This document shows, piece after piece, positions 43,653 to 54,393 of a DNA stretch of 64,000 nt. The notes beneath the pieces were generated by a model. The model made no database searches. It was not told where the DNA came from and worked only from the letters and a program-made list of their open reading frames with translations. Positions within the stretch are counted from its first letter, which is position 1, and every line of letters begins with the position of its first letter. The DNA is from Periplaneta americana (taxonomy: Eukaryota > Arthropoda > Insecta > Blattodea > Blattidae): the NCBI RefSeq assembly GCF_040183065.1, contig NC_091120.1, positions 188,659,627 to 188,723,626 on the forward strand, given 5' to 3'. A program made the position numbers and the translations under genes.

Positions 43653-43763
43653 CGGTAGCGTAGTTGGTATAGCGCTGGCCTTCTATGCTCGAAGTTGCGG
43701 CTTCGATCCCGGCCCAGGTCGATGGCAGTTAAGTGTGTTTAATTACGACAGGCTTATGTCAGT
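43653..43763 (+). mobile_element. tRNA-derived SINE, family 3, head only
   Basis: Head tcggtagcgtagttggtata, B box ttcgatcccgg, then ggtcgatggcagttaagtgt and aggcttatgtcagta. Homology ends there, so the 3' half seen in 40974-41196 is missing. Confidence 0.85.
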
Positions 43764-44163
43764 ACACAATAATCGTGTACAAAACACGGAACGTGCTTGC
43801 TTAGGCGTGTGTCAAATTCGCTTCCGCTGCCTGTACTTGAAACACGTCGACTACATTCTGTCCGGCGTCGTATGTTCACCTCAAACTAATACAAATATAC
43901 CGATATCACGGCCCTATTTATTATGTGTACATGTGAGTAACGTTTTTCTACATTACTGGGTCCGACCTTTGTCCCTTTAGATCAGACGTCTCCAAAAGCG
44001 TACTCGCGAGTAAGCCCCTGAACGGAACCGAAGCCAGTACGTAATGAGCGCGCTCCGCCTGACCCATCCCCACCTGTACTGTACTCAATGTTCATGCGCA
44101 AACGAAGAGCAGTGGTGGACTGCCATTATCATTGTGTTGGTCGGAGTGTTCCACCGTTTCACA

Positions 44164-44355
44164 ATGTCTTCTAATCATGGACGTAGTACATTCAAGGATG
44201 AAAAGGAAGAGAAATATTTTTTCGTGTTAGTGGGGAGAATACGAAATGTTTAATTTGTTCGAAAAATGTTAAGGCTGTGTTAAAATTCAACATGCGACGA
44301 CACTACTCGACTCTTCACAAAAATATCATACAATTTCATATATGCTGGACATGCG
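44164..44355 (+). pseudogene. hAT transposase BED zinc-finger remnant
   Basis: MSSNHGRSTFKDEKEEKYFF leads to FVLVG, then after a frameshift near 44238 comes ENTKCLICSKNVKAVLKFNM and RRHYSTLH. This gives the C-x2-C ... H-x4-H zinc ligands and the spacing seen in ZBED/GTF2I-repeat hAT proteins (YFFxxxNxKxxCLICxExVAVxKxxNxRRHYxxxH). The rest of the protein is missing. Confidence 0.75.
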
Positions 44356-45129
44356 AAAATAATTTATTTTGGGACGTCTGTATAATTGTTGGTTATACAT
44401 AATAATCTGTATATTACGATACGTTTACACTCAGCTTCGCATGATATAGTTTTTCGTTTCATTTTAGGTGAAATACATAGAAATATTTTGATAAATTTGA
44501 AAGAAGAAAATACAAACACAAATCACACAAGTATCCTCGGTCTTAAACAAAAAAAAAAACTTCTTGCTAGCTATGTTCTAACTTGGAATATTGGAAAATC
44601 AATGAAGCCCTTTACAGAATGAGCATTTGTAAAATCGTGCATACAGAATGTCTTCTAGATGTAATGCGAAATGAATTATTACGTTATTGAATATTCCCCA
44701 ATCAAAAGTAGAAGCTTCATAGTATGTCAAAATAATATACAAACGTATGATATTTCTTATCATTTTGATGTTATTATTTGTAAGCATTAGGATATCGTTG
44801 CCGCAATCCCTCACTGACCGCTCCCATCTGTTGAGGTACGAGTCTCTCCCCCTTCTCTAGCCTTAAGGCCTCCCCAAACAGACGCGATACGGAATGCGGT
44901 ACGATAGCGTTACGATTTCGCGATAACGCAATATCGCACTATCGCGAAGAGGTGCCCAAACTGGCGCGTCCGCGATATACGATATTCTAACGTCCCCAGC
45001 CAATCAGATTATCGTAATGGGTAACTACATATGCGGATTTTAGTTTTCCAGCCACAGCGCAAAGACCAGTTACCTTCAGCAGGTGTATATCACTTGTGCT
45101 CACAGATTGCGATTTCGGATTACTTGTAA

Positions 45130-45284
45130 ACGAACGTGGAATTTTTTATTGAGTTCGTAAAGGAAAATCCGTGGCAGGGAAAAGGAGAAGAAATGGAAGG
45201 AGATAGCTACAAAGTTAGATGTAAACAATAAGTGCAATTATTCATACTGGCTTGTAGACTTACGCGGGGTTCAAGCTAGAAAAT
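45130..45284 (+). pseudogene. MADF-domain protein remnant of Harbinger
   Basis: The plus strand reads VEFFIEFVKENPW, then after frameshift KKWKEIATKLDVNNKCNYSY and WLVDLRGVQARK. This matches a MADF domain (FIxxVxxxPxLW...K...W..IA..L......W..LR). Harbinger elements of animals often carry a MADF or Myb/SANT second protein that partners with the transposase. It is broken by frameshift and ends at a stop near 45284. Confidence 0.65.
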
Positions 45285-45843
45285 AAATAACTGTCGCAAA
45301 AATGCACAAATGAAAAAAATATATTTGTGCAAATTACAAAATGCTTGTACAATATTATAAATAATTGTGCAGAAATATAAAATTAATAAAGTATGTGGAA
45401 ACAAAAAGTTATGTAATTTGTTTGTCGGAGTTTTATTACTTTCAATATCTTACCACACTCTAGATATACTTATGTAAGTAAATCATTAGACGTAGTTATG
45501 TTTAGAATAAATTATTACTGAATTTACTTCACATTAAAATTCGTTATTTTATGGGTACTCTAAACATTGAAATTCTTTACTAGTAGGCTCTTCAAGGTTA
45601 GCAGAGTGCTAAGGCTAGTTGTTGAACTAAGGTATAAAATTAATCTTTTTCTTCCCTTGTGGCATTTAACTCGTGAATCCACAACCTCCTGCAACAAAAA
45701 GAGCAAATTAAAAAAAATAAAGTTTATAATCGGGTAGGCGTACTTGTTATTTATTTCACGTTCTTGGCAAAGAAAAGCTAAATCATCACTTTATACCTTT
45801 TTATATTGTTCATCTTAACCATACATGACTACCATGGACTTAC

Positions 45844-45915
45844 CTGCGCCTGCTTTGCCTGCGACGATTCTCATCCAAGACAGAGAAGTTCCTCTTCCTT
45901 TGAAGATGAATCCAT
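45844..45915 (-). pseudogene. Harbinger transposase N-terminal exon remnant
   Basis: From ATG at 45915 the minus strand reads MDSSSKEEELLCL, then in another frame LDENRRRQSRRR up to a donor-like CAG|gtaagt at 45843. Insect Harbinger transposases commonly begin with an acidic MDSSSDEE-type segment followed by a basic stretch. The catalytic DDE exon is not present. Confidence 0.45.
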
Positions 45916-46259
45916 AAATGACACACTTCAACCCAGCATCAAAATAAACGCGTGGCGTTCTCGCGATCTACATCTCCGGGAGAATAGATCGCAAAATCGT
46001 CGCGTTCTACTTGCTGCGGTAATAACGCATATTGCGATAATCGCGTGTGTGTGAACACAATCATTGAACGCAATGAAAACATTTATCGCAAAATCGTAAC
46101 GCTATCGTAACGCATTCCGTATCGCGTCTGTTTGGGGGAGCCTATACACTGTGTTCGGCGGGCAGCATCGGGATCACGAATGACTACGCTTTTTGGAGAT
46201 CTCTGCTTTAGATGATTACAGAATCAAAAACACATAGCACACACACAAACACACACACT

Positions 46260-46261
<2 letters not shown>

Positions 46262-46301
<40 letters not shown>
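46262..46301. repeat. (CT)n microsatellite
   Basis: About 20 CT dinucleotides, preceded by CA-rich sequence. It lies between the hAT element and a LINE. No function apparent. Confidence 0.9.
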
Positions 46302-46304
<3 letters not shown>

Positions 46305-46409
46305 TTATTAGGATTTTTTCTTATCCGGATTAATTTGGCCCGTATAGTCCGGATAATCGGGACTATTCTATTTACTTTTTGCAAATAGATACTTGCGTTC
46401 GATACATTC

Positions 46410-46417
<8 letters not shown>

Positions 46418-46465
<48 letters not shown>

Positions 46466-47836
46466 TTTATTTTAGCTGGCAGAGTTAAGGCCGTAAGGCC
46501 TTCTCTTCCACTCAACCAGCAAAAAGTGTATATACATATGCATGAACTTACAAAGAATCCAACAATTTGATTTAGATGAGAGTTACATGTATACAAAAGT
46601 TATTTACAAATTAAACAACAAAATACTATGAACTATTAATTAAACACTGAAATAAACTGTGTAGCAGAATTAAACTAAAATACATAGAATGTTAATATAT
46701 TTCAAATAATATTAGGTAATAGAAAGAGATTATTACGAGACAATTAAAATACAGCACAATCAGGATGATGTCTAAAGAAAAAAGTAACAATGTAGTCAGT
46801 GATAGTTTAAATCAGTATGATTGGAGTGAAATGCTAATAAGGTTATCTTTTAAGCTGTTCTTAAAGGTGTTTATTGTCTTGCAGCCCCTAATACTTTGTG
46901 ACAAGGAATTCCATTGACGCGAGGTGGATATTGTAAAAGATGATGAATAACAAGATGTTCTATGAAGAGGTATACTTAGCGTGCCACAGATAAGTGATCT
47001 GGTATTTACGTCGTGGTTAGAGTATAGATAAGAGAAACGAGACGAAAGGTAATTTGGTGTTGAAGTGTGCAGAATTCGAAAGAGTAAAGACAAAGAGTGT
47101 AAAGTTCTACGTTCTTTAAGTCGGAGCCACGAGAGACTTGCGAAGGATGGTGATATGTGATCATACCGTCGGATGTTGCACACGTATCTGACGCACATAT
47201 TCTGAGCTCGCTGTAACTTGACTGACAATTCAGAACTTAGGTCACTTAACAAAACGTCACAATAATCGAAGTGCGGCGTTACTAGGGTTTGCACTAGGGT
47301 AAGTTTTAGTTGCTGGGGCAAGAAGTTTCTCAAGCGACTCAAACAGTGAATGGAGGAACAGATTTTTTTTATCGTTTCTTTAACTTGAAAATTCCAACTT
47401 AGATTATTATAAAAAAAGAAGCCAAGATTTTTTACGACGCGACAGATGAATAAGGGATTAGCGTGTTGTTAAGGGTAACAACTGAAAGATTACTGTTATT
47501 AAGGGAGTTAACTAAACGCTTATGTCCAATAATTATGGCTTGAGTCTTACTTGGGTTAAGTGCGAGTCCGAAATTGGCCGCCCAAGTGGAGACAGTGGCT
47601 AGGTCACAATTTAACTTGTCAATCGATTCATTGATCGTATTGGGTCTGGAATGTATGTAAAGTTGTAGGTCGTCGGCATAGAGGTGATATCGGCAATACT
47701 GTAAGTTCTTTGATACGTCATTAATGTAGATAGAGAAAAGTAGTGGTCCTAATACGGAGCCCTGCGGCACTCCCGCCTTTGTGCATCTCCATTGGGAGAA
47801 TTGATTATAGGCCTGTGTTAGCTTGGCGGGCTAACA
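46418..47836 (-). mobile_element. L2/CR1-like LINE with ATT-type tail, 5'-truncated
   Basis: Minus strand. The sense 3' end is ggccttaactctgccagcta followed by a (ATT)n tail, seen on the plus strand as the AAT microsatellite at 46416-46462. The same 3' end with the same tail occurs at about 49915-50004 (plus) and 58394-58500 (minus). The RT ORF occupies 46812-47836. Confidence 0.85.
46812..47836 (-). pseudogene. L2/CR1-like reverse transcriptase, one frameshift
   Basis: The upstream frame (to 47432) has [34 protein letters not shown] with an intact YADD box, and [14 protein letters not shown]. The downstream frame (46812-47342) has LRNFLPQQLKLTLVQTLVTP, HFDYCDVLLSD, LQRAQNMCVRYVCNIRRYDH and a C-terminus ending in SISLQSY. 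A frameshift or small indel between 47343 and 47431 separates them. The fingers and endonuclease are lost by truncation near 47836. Confidence 0.85.
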
Positions 47837-48305
47837 TATGAAATTTGATCGAAATACGTCCGCTATTGGAGGCACTAAATCTCGTAGACAAGATGGACAC
47901 GCCCTCCGTTCCGCAAACTCTGTGCAAAGAACGCGTAATAACAGGGCTATTACATTTTGCATGATTGAGAGCCGGCCCCGTGATTCGGCCGATGAATTAC
48001 GAGCGGCTTCATGTTTTGTGTCTAAATATAGCCGTCGGCACTTCCCGCCCAATAAATATGTAGTATGTGTTTACTACGGTATTAGGTCCACACTGCACTC
48101 TTGATTACAGCCCTCCGAGATAACAATGACAGTAATCTGCTGTGCGAGGTTCGATTCCTGATGCAGGTCTTTTCCAAACTTCCTCTTTTACAACTGCTGC
48201 TAGAATATCAGCATAGTGAAGTAATGATGGTTAGTAAATAATTGCAAAAATAGATAAATAAATACGTAAGTAAAATAAATATGTAATTAGCCCTACATAG
48301 GCTAT
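47837..48305. other. No gene; possible tRNA-like SINE trace
   Basis: About 48109-48175 has a B-box-like gaggttcgattcc, but no recognisable SINE body. ORFs on both strands at 47831-48104 are mutual shadows and match nothing known to me. Confidence 0.35.
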
Positions 48306-48495
48306 ACAGGGTTAGCCGTAAGTAATGTCATTAATTTCAGGGGTATTTCAAACAAAAAAGTTTAATACAATTTTTCTCGTGTCTGCTTCCTTTCCGATAT
48401 AAAAATTGTTTATACGAAATATTTCATAGCGTGTTTTGGGAGAGCCATTGATTTAATTCCCAATATGCTCAGCCAGTTTAAGAGAGCAGTAGGCC

Positions 48496-48563
<68 letters not shown>

Positions 48564-48722
48564 TTAAAAAAAATAGTTTTCTCCTTTAAATGTGCAGAAT
48601 TTTGATCCGAACAAATGTAACTTTTCTTCCTGAAAAGGAATTGAGAGAGACGTTGGAGAGACCAGTTTGACGGATAAAATTCTGGAGGCGGAACAGGCCA
48701 TCGGCCTAAACCTTGAAGTTAT

Positions 48723-48771
<49 letters not shown>

Positions 48772-49037
48772 TTGTAAGATGCTGCATTTGTTTAGATCAA
48801 ATTTCTGCATATTTTAAGGACAAAACTAAAATTATTTCAATAATTTATTATCATTCAGTGATCTCTTAAATTGACTGAGCATATTGGGAATTAAATCAAT
48901 GATTTTCCGTAATCATGCTATGAAATATTTCATATAAAACTATTTTTATCTCGGAAAGGAAATAAAAACGGACAAAATTTGTATGGAACTTTTTTGTTTG
49001 AAATATCTCAAAGAATAACCTCTTACGGTTCACCTTG
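48306..49037. mobile_element. Foldback element with ~185-bp arms
   Basis: Left arm 48306-48491 and right arm 48855-49037 are inverse copies. Shared blocks are atttcaaacaaaaaagtt, aaatatttcatagc, tgatttaattcccaatatgc and tcagycartttaagaga. Between them are an AAT tract (48499-48558) and a short retroposon with a GAT tail (48600-48770). A GT and a TA microsatellite follow directly (49035-49116). No transposase. Confidence 0.8.
48600..48770 (+). mobile_element. Short retroposon fragment with (GAT)n tail
   Basis: Ends ggcctaaaccttgaagttat followed by (GAT)n (48723-48769). It contains ggaggcggaacaggccatcg. It lies in the loop of the foldback element. Class uncertain. Confidence 0.4.
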
Positions 49038-49067
49038 TGTGTGTGTGTGTGTGTGTGTGTGTATAGA

Positions 49068-49119
<52 letters not shown>

Positions 49120-49182
49120 TTCATAAAATTATCTACCCTCCAATGAGGATGACTTCTAGGATCCAGAAGATTTACACCGACA

Positions 49183-49238
<56 letters not shown>

Positions 49239-49479
49239 GCCACCGGCGTGGCTCAGTCGGTTAAGGCGCTTGCCTGCCGGTCTGAAGTTGCGCTCGGGCG
49301 CGGGTTCGATCCCAGCTTGGGCTGATTATCTGGTTGGGTTTTGTCCAAGGTTTTCCCCAACCGTAATGTGAATGCCAGGTAATCTATGGCGAATCCTCGG
49401 CCTCATCTCGCCAAATACCATCTCGCTATCACCAATCCCATCGACGCTAGATAACCTAGTAATTGATACAGCATCGTTA

Positions 49480-49530
<51 letters not shown>

Positions 49531-49531
49531 T
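49239..49531 (+). mobile_element. tRNA-derived SINE, family 2, with AAT tail
   Basis: Head gccaccggcgtggctcagtc + ggttaaggcgc has a good A box (tggctcagtcgg) and B box (ggttcgatccc). The body includes ggcgaatcctcggcctcatc and taccatctcgctatcaccaa, and the end attgatacagcatcgttaaa runs into (AAT)n (49481-49531). An AAT tract also precedes it (49182-49237). A second full copy is at 63411-63663. Confidence 0.9.
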
Positions 49532-49942
49532 TGGCCAACACTGTTTCTTTGACAGCTCTAAAATATTCAATCTATCTTCTGAGAAAACACATACATAACG
49601 TAAATTAATAGCACAACAATAATTATTATATTTCTCACGAAAATTGTACGTATTTACTAATATTTGTATATTTGGTATACTTTGTCCTTCAGGACAACCC
49701 CTATTTTAGGGGAAGTTTGTTTAAATAAATAAATATAAGTTACCTGAATTTCTCATTAAAAGAACATTAAAGCGTTACATAGGAATGTCATTTTTTAATT
49801 TGTACGGCATATTTAAGTGCATATTCGGTTCTATTCTTTTATGCTGTATTTTGTAAATTTGTAGTGTTCTTTCTATCGCAGTTTTACTCCTGGTTGAATG
49901 TTAGAGATGGTCGTATGGCCTTAACTCTGCCAGGATAAATAA

Positions 49943-50004
<62 letters not shown>
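49532..50004 (+). mobile_element. Two LINE 3' ends in tandem
   Basis: About 49535-49735 ends with a small hairpin (cttcaggacaacccc ... ggggaagtttg) and (AAAT)n, like a CR1-type 3' terminus. The stretch to 50004 ends with ggccttaactctgccaggat and an ATT tract (49937-50005), the same 3' terminus as the LINE at 46418. Only UTR sequence is present. Confidence 0.55.
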
Positions 50005-50005
<1 letters not shown>

Positions 50006-50545
50006 GAGAAGCTTTTGTCATCTAGTCTGCTGTCAAAAAATATAAAAGTTAGAATTTATAAAACAGTTATATTACCAGTTGTTCTGTAGTCTATGGTTGT
50101 GAAACTTGGACTCTCAATTTGAGAGAGGAACAGAGATTAAGGGTGTTTGAGAATAAGGTTCTTAGGAAAATATTTTGGGCCAAGAGGGATGAAGTTACAG
50201 GAGAATGGAGAAAGTTACACAACGCAGAGCTGCACGCATTGTATACTTCACCTGACATAATTAGAAACATAAAATCCAGACGTTTGAGATGGGCAGGGCA
50301 TGTAGCACGTATGGGCGAATCCAGAAATGCATATAGAGTGTTAATTTGGAGGCCGGAAGGAAAAAGACCTTTAGGGAGGCCGAGACGTAGATGGGAAGAT
50401 ATTATTAAAATGGATTTGAGGGAGGTGAGATATGATGATAGAGACTGGATTACTCTTGCTCAGGATAGGACCAATGGCGGGCTTATGAGAGGGCGGCAAT
50501 GAACCTCCGGGTTCCTTAAAAGCCAGTAAGTAAGTAAGTAAGTAA
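50006..50545 (+). mobile_element. RTE-like LINE 3' fragment
   Basis: Plus strand. The ORF at 50119-50502 reads MREEQRLRVFENKVLRKIFW, GEWRKLHNAELHALYTSPDI, RRLRWAGHVARMGESRNAYR, RPLGRPRRRWEDIIKMDLRE. It ends with ttccttaaaagccagtaagt and a TAAG tail. Upstream 50006-50118 has the matching RT end with a stop replacing part of the YGCETW block. Its junction with the ATT tract at 50005 suggests insertion into or next to a microsatellite. Confidence 0.9.
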
Positions 50546-50580
50546 GTAAGTATTATCATCATCATCATCATCATCATCAT

Positions 50581-51305
50581 ACAAATCCTCGATCTATTTA
50601 TATGTTGCTCGAATACATTTTTTCTATCCAGGATATCGGTTCGTGTGTAGAGGAGTGGATGTTTATAGGCTAAGTGCGGGTAAACTGTCTCTCCATGTAA
50701 TGCGGGCACCATTGTTTTTATTTCCCCGGCAGTGTCATTGGCACACGTTAGCGCAATGATGTGTTTAGTTGGGGGTTATTTTCATACGACCTGCGAGCTG
50801 TATACGTGTGGTCACGATCGAGCGTCTCCATGACATGTTTGTTCCTCTGGCAATGTAGCGCCGGCAGTATTCTGGCGCCTGCTTCGTCGTCGAGGAGAAA
50901 ATCGAACAGTTTTCAAGTCGACAGATCCATTTTCGGACGCTCGTTACTCCGTGGATTACATCATCACGAATACGATCATGATTGGAGTGTTATTTTGTGT
51001 TCAGCGGTAACTGCTTTGAACCTCGGTCATACAGATTTTCATCCGGAATCTCTAGTCTTGTAGTAAGCTTCCTTACAGAAGTATAGTCTACTTTAAACAT
51101 GTAAATGCGATTCTAGTAGACTATGCAGTGTTACTAGAAAGTTTAGGAATATCACTAGATTTCAGATTTTGGTGTATTTCTATACTTTTGAACATCTTCT
51201 TTCTCCTTGAATTCCTAAGTGGACCTTTCTTTCTTATTGTCTTCCCGTTATTCTTGTACACTCTTACCCGTTTCATTTCTCGAACCATTAACTCGTAGTT
51301 CTATG
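50581..51305. other. No gene recognised
   Basis: GC content is a little higher than the average here. ORFs at 50371-50712 (minus) and 50761-51063 (plus) have no recognisable domains. A CAT microsatellite (50552-50580) precedes it. Confidence 0.4.
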
Positions 51306-52037
51306 TTAAGGAGAGAGGACGATATTTTTCGTAAAATAAGAATAAATTTTCAAAAAACATTTCTTCTTTAAAATACTCTGAGATATTGAGTCTTAAAGTT
51401 CCTGGCTCACGCTTAGCAACCTTCACCTTCCATAGGAAATGCTGCCCTCTGTGGAGTAACAAATGAGTTTGGACTTTGTTTGTTATGGCAATGAATAAAT
51501 CTAAGCTTTCTTCATCCGAGATTGTATTAATCTATAAACTGATCACTGGTGGACTTGATCCACTCTGGTTGTGAGCCCCTCTTATATGGAATACATTGCA
51601 TAATGTTTTGTGGGTATTTGTGCTCTTATCGGATGTTGAGAAGCCATTTTTACAGTTGCTGATTTTTAAATCACACGCCCCCTTTGATTGTTGTTTCTGG
51701 TAACTTAATTTTTTTTCTACATTGCCAGACAAAAATGGATATAATTTCCGAACTATTAAAGGTACATGCATGAAATTTAGAACACACATTCTATAGACTA
51801 TTAGGAAACTTTTCTCTGTAACGGAATTTTTCTAATTGATTTTTTAAAATATATCTGTCTCTTTGCAAGAAAGGGAATAAAAGAAGTGTTATTAGAAGAC
51901 GGGCAAAATCCAACATGGCTGACGAAAACTACCAAAAACGTTCTGCCAACTATGTAGTTCAAATGCCACTAAACATCACAAAATCAAAGATGGAAAATCA
52001 AACATATATTCATATTTTAAAGAAGAACAAGCCCTTC

Positions 52038-52068
<31 letters not shown>

Positions 52069-52463
52069 AAATATCTTTAACTTTCCATCTTCGATTTTTT
52101 TGGAGTTTGGTTGCATTCGAACTTCATAGTTAGCAATACTTTTCTTGGTAGTTTTAGTCCGTACTTTACCCCAAATACTAAGGATATCAAAATTCTGTTA
52201 CAGATAGTTTGTAGAGCATGCTTTTACAAGTAAAATAATGAAAAAAAAAACTGTTTGAATTTATGTTTAAAAATGGCTTAGATATATTGATTTTAGTAAA
52301 ATCCTGTATTGGGTATATTTTTATTCAAATCTGGGCCCCAATTTTTTTTTCAAAATATTTATATTTGGTTAAGTCGCTACAGCCATGAGCTCTCGACATA
52401 CAAAAAAAACTAATATTTTGCACCAAATAGGAAAAAAGTTAAAAGCCCTTCTCTCTCTTTAAG
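51306..52463. mobile_element. Possible element with TTAAgGAGAGAGG ends, holding a palindrome
   Basis: The left ttaaggagagaggacg and the inverse of the right end (ttaaagagagagaagg) are similar but short. The segment between includes the foldback element at 51895-52165 and AT-rich sequence without coding potential. The boundaries are weak. Confidence 0.3.
51895..52165. mobile_element. Foldback copy of the repeat at 969-1150
   Basis: Left arm 51895-51995 (gacgggcaaaatccaacatg, cgaaaactaccaaaa, aatcaaagatggaaa) and right arm about 52080-52165 are inverse copies around an A25-type run (52039-52063). Both arms are homologous to the tandem units at 969-1150. Confidence 0.7.
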
Positions 52464-52868
52464 ATCGTAGGATTGTAAAGCTACGCACCTGTCGATTGGT
52501 GATCGCTCCCATACGTAATTATACGTAAAGTTCTGCGGCGTAATAAAGCTATGCAGCTGTGCATCTCTGGATTTTTAATAAAAGAGAAGATTGACTAACT
52601 TGATGCCCTGGAGTTCTCTAATAGCTATTTATGTATCAAGTACGCAAAATAAGGCTTTAGCGGACGAATTCAGTGTTTTTGGACGAGGCGTAAGCCGAGT
52701 TCAAAATACGGGATGAATCCGCGAAAGGTTTTGCGTACTTGGTGCATACTATAGTTTTTAGTAAAAGCTCTGTAAATTACGAGGATCATACTGAAAGTCA
52801 TGAGCAAGCCATTTTTATAAATCTTAATTTTTATTCATTTTTAGACAAACCAGGTACATTATCTCAAT

Positions 52869-53571
52869 CTACAGACTTTTCAACATAGTCTTCATTTCTT
52901 TGCACACATTTTTCCCGCCGTTTTGTATGTTTGAAATTGCCTTGCTGTAGAAGTTCGTTTCATCTTCCCGAAGACACTGACGCACTGCTTTCCGGATGAC
53001 CTCCAGCGTCTCGTAGCGTTGGCCTCGCAGCTGCTGCTTTACAGAACCGAAAGAATGTAGTCGGATGGTGCCAAGTCGGGACTGTAGGGAGATTGCGGAA
53101 GAGTTTCCCACCCAAATGTTCTCATTTTCTCCACGGTGACACGATCAGTGTTAGGCCACGCGTTATCGTGTTGCAGGGCGTTTCTTACGCAATGCACGAC
53201 GGAACTTCAAAACTATCTGAATATAGCGGACAGCAGGTTCAATAAATTCAACCAAAATGTATCTCAGACCTCATAAATTCTTTCCTTGTTGCGTTCCGTG
53301 GAGGCAGTTCGAGGGCGACCGCTACGAGGCTCATCTTGGATGCTCGTATTCCATCTTCGAAATGTTTCACCCATCTCCTAACACTGCTGACGTCCATGCA
53401 CACATCTCCGTATGCACTCTGAAGTCTGAGGTGAATTTCAGCAGCAGATTTTTGTTCTCTAACAAGGAATTTAATGACAGCATGCTGTCGAAACGAACCA
53501 TCGTTGTCGACCATTTTGCAAACATTGCCTGTGGTCACATGATAGAAATTAATGACGTCACAATATGTCAA
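52869..53571 (-). pseudogene. Mariner transposase, internally deleted
   Basis: The N-terminal part (from 53571 down) contains QHAVIKFLVREQKSAAEIHL, RLQSAYGDVCMDVSSVRRWV and KHFEDGI, the HTH of SETMAR-like mariner proteins. Then come LQHDNAWPNTDRVTVEKM (second catalytic Asp), ETLPQSPYSPDLAPSDY (third catalytic Asp), and, after a frameshift, LHSFGSVKQQLRGQRYETLE to the end near 52869. The section between the HTH and LQHDNA, which holds the first Asp, is deleted and frameshifted. Confidence 0.85.
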
Positions 53572-53580
53572 TACATAGTG

Positions 53581-54361
53581 CAGCGTTTCTCAAACTATGG
53601 TCCGCGGACCACCTGTGGTCCTCGATGTCTGCCCTTGTTGTCCTTCAAAAAAGACAGAAGAAAAAATAAAATTCAAACGAATTGCGTATCACACTATAGC
53701 TGAAAATCTCAGAGTTTGTAAATGTTACATGGCAATCGCCTTTCACTTTTCTCCCAGTACTGACATTTTATGAAATTTGTTTAACCTACGCGTCTATCGC
53801 CTTCCCTCTCTTCTCTCAGGAACAAAAGAGGGATTTAAAGCACTATGAACGTAGTATTTCTCGCCATCTTTTCCCAGCACATCTGGCGCTGTGCCTGTTA
53901 CCCAGCTAGGGACCACCCGAATTCATAACAGGACCAAAGTACCGAACCTTTTCATGTATTTATGACTTTATGAATAGTTTTGCTGACACCCAGTCTGCAC
54001 ATTCAAATGATCACGTACTGTACGTCGTACACCAATAATAGTACATGCAAAATTGCATCTTTACTTGTTGAAAATCGGTCATGTTTCTGCATTAATTTTT
54101 TGTTATTTCTGTTTTTGCAAATGACGATATAAGAAATTTTCTTCTATTAACATTAACTTAATCAGTTAATACAATATGAAATTAATTGAATTAAATTAAT
54201 TTTAATTAATTATTTCTACATTAAAATACAAGTATACTGGTATCAAAATATGCTACATAAATGATAAATTTGCTTTCGAAGGGAACAAGAGTAAGGTGGT
54301 CCGCGGAATTGTTCTGACTTAAAAAAGTGGTCCCCACTTCAGAAAAGTTTGAGAAGCGCTG
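53581..54361. mobile_element. hAT element (CAGCGTTTCTCAA ends) with exact 8-bp TSD
   Basis: Termini cagcgtttctcaaactatgg and inverse of cagcgcttctcaaacttttc. Duplication acatagtg is exact (53573-53580, 54362-54369). The subterminal gtccgcggaccac is mirrored by gtggtccgcggaa inside. 781 bp, non-autonomous, resembling Charlie/Tip100-type hAT ends. Confidence 0.9.
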
Positions 54362-54393
54362 ACATAGTGTAAAGTCTGTAGATTATGATCATA

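Larger units (their letters stand above)
44867..46142. mobile_element. PIF/Harbinger element with ~55-bp TIRs
   Basis: Ends ggcctccccaaacagacgcg and inverse of ggctcccccaaacagacgcg, both continuing atacggaatgcg, acgatagcgttacgattt. The flanks are TAA at left and TAT at right, so the 3-bp duplication is imperfect. Inside are two gene remnants typical of this superfamily: a MADF-type DNA-binding gene (plus) and a transposase N-terminal exon (minus). Confidence 0.85.
43983..46205. mobile_element. hAT element with exact 8-bp TSD, host of a Harbinger
   Basis: Termini cagacgtctccaaaagcgta and inverse of cagagatctccaaaaagcgt. The duplication ctttagat is exact (43975-43982, 46206-46213). It retains a BED zinc-finger start on the plus strand (44164-44355). 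A Harbinger element (44867-46142) lies inside, so only about 950 bp is hAT sequence and the catalytic domain is gone. Confidence 0.9.

Noticed and set aside
46208-46411. ORF with Arg-Glu repeats
   Set aside because: Translation of the CT microsatellite.
49239-49320. tRNA gene (A and B boxes near consensus), also at 40974, 43653 and 63411
   Set aside because: The boxes belong to SINE heads followed by SINE bodies; the cloverleaf is not complete and copies are dispersed.
50371-50712. Minus ORF antisense to the LINE at 50006-50545, and similar ORFs at 32905, 59788, 60997 and 61034
   Set aside because: They are antisense shadows of the conserved LINE C-terminus (AFKEP.GSLPPSHKP on the opposite strand).
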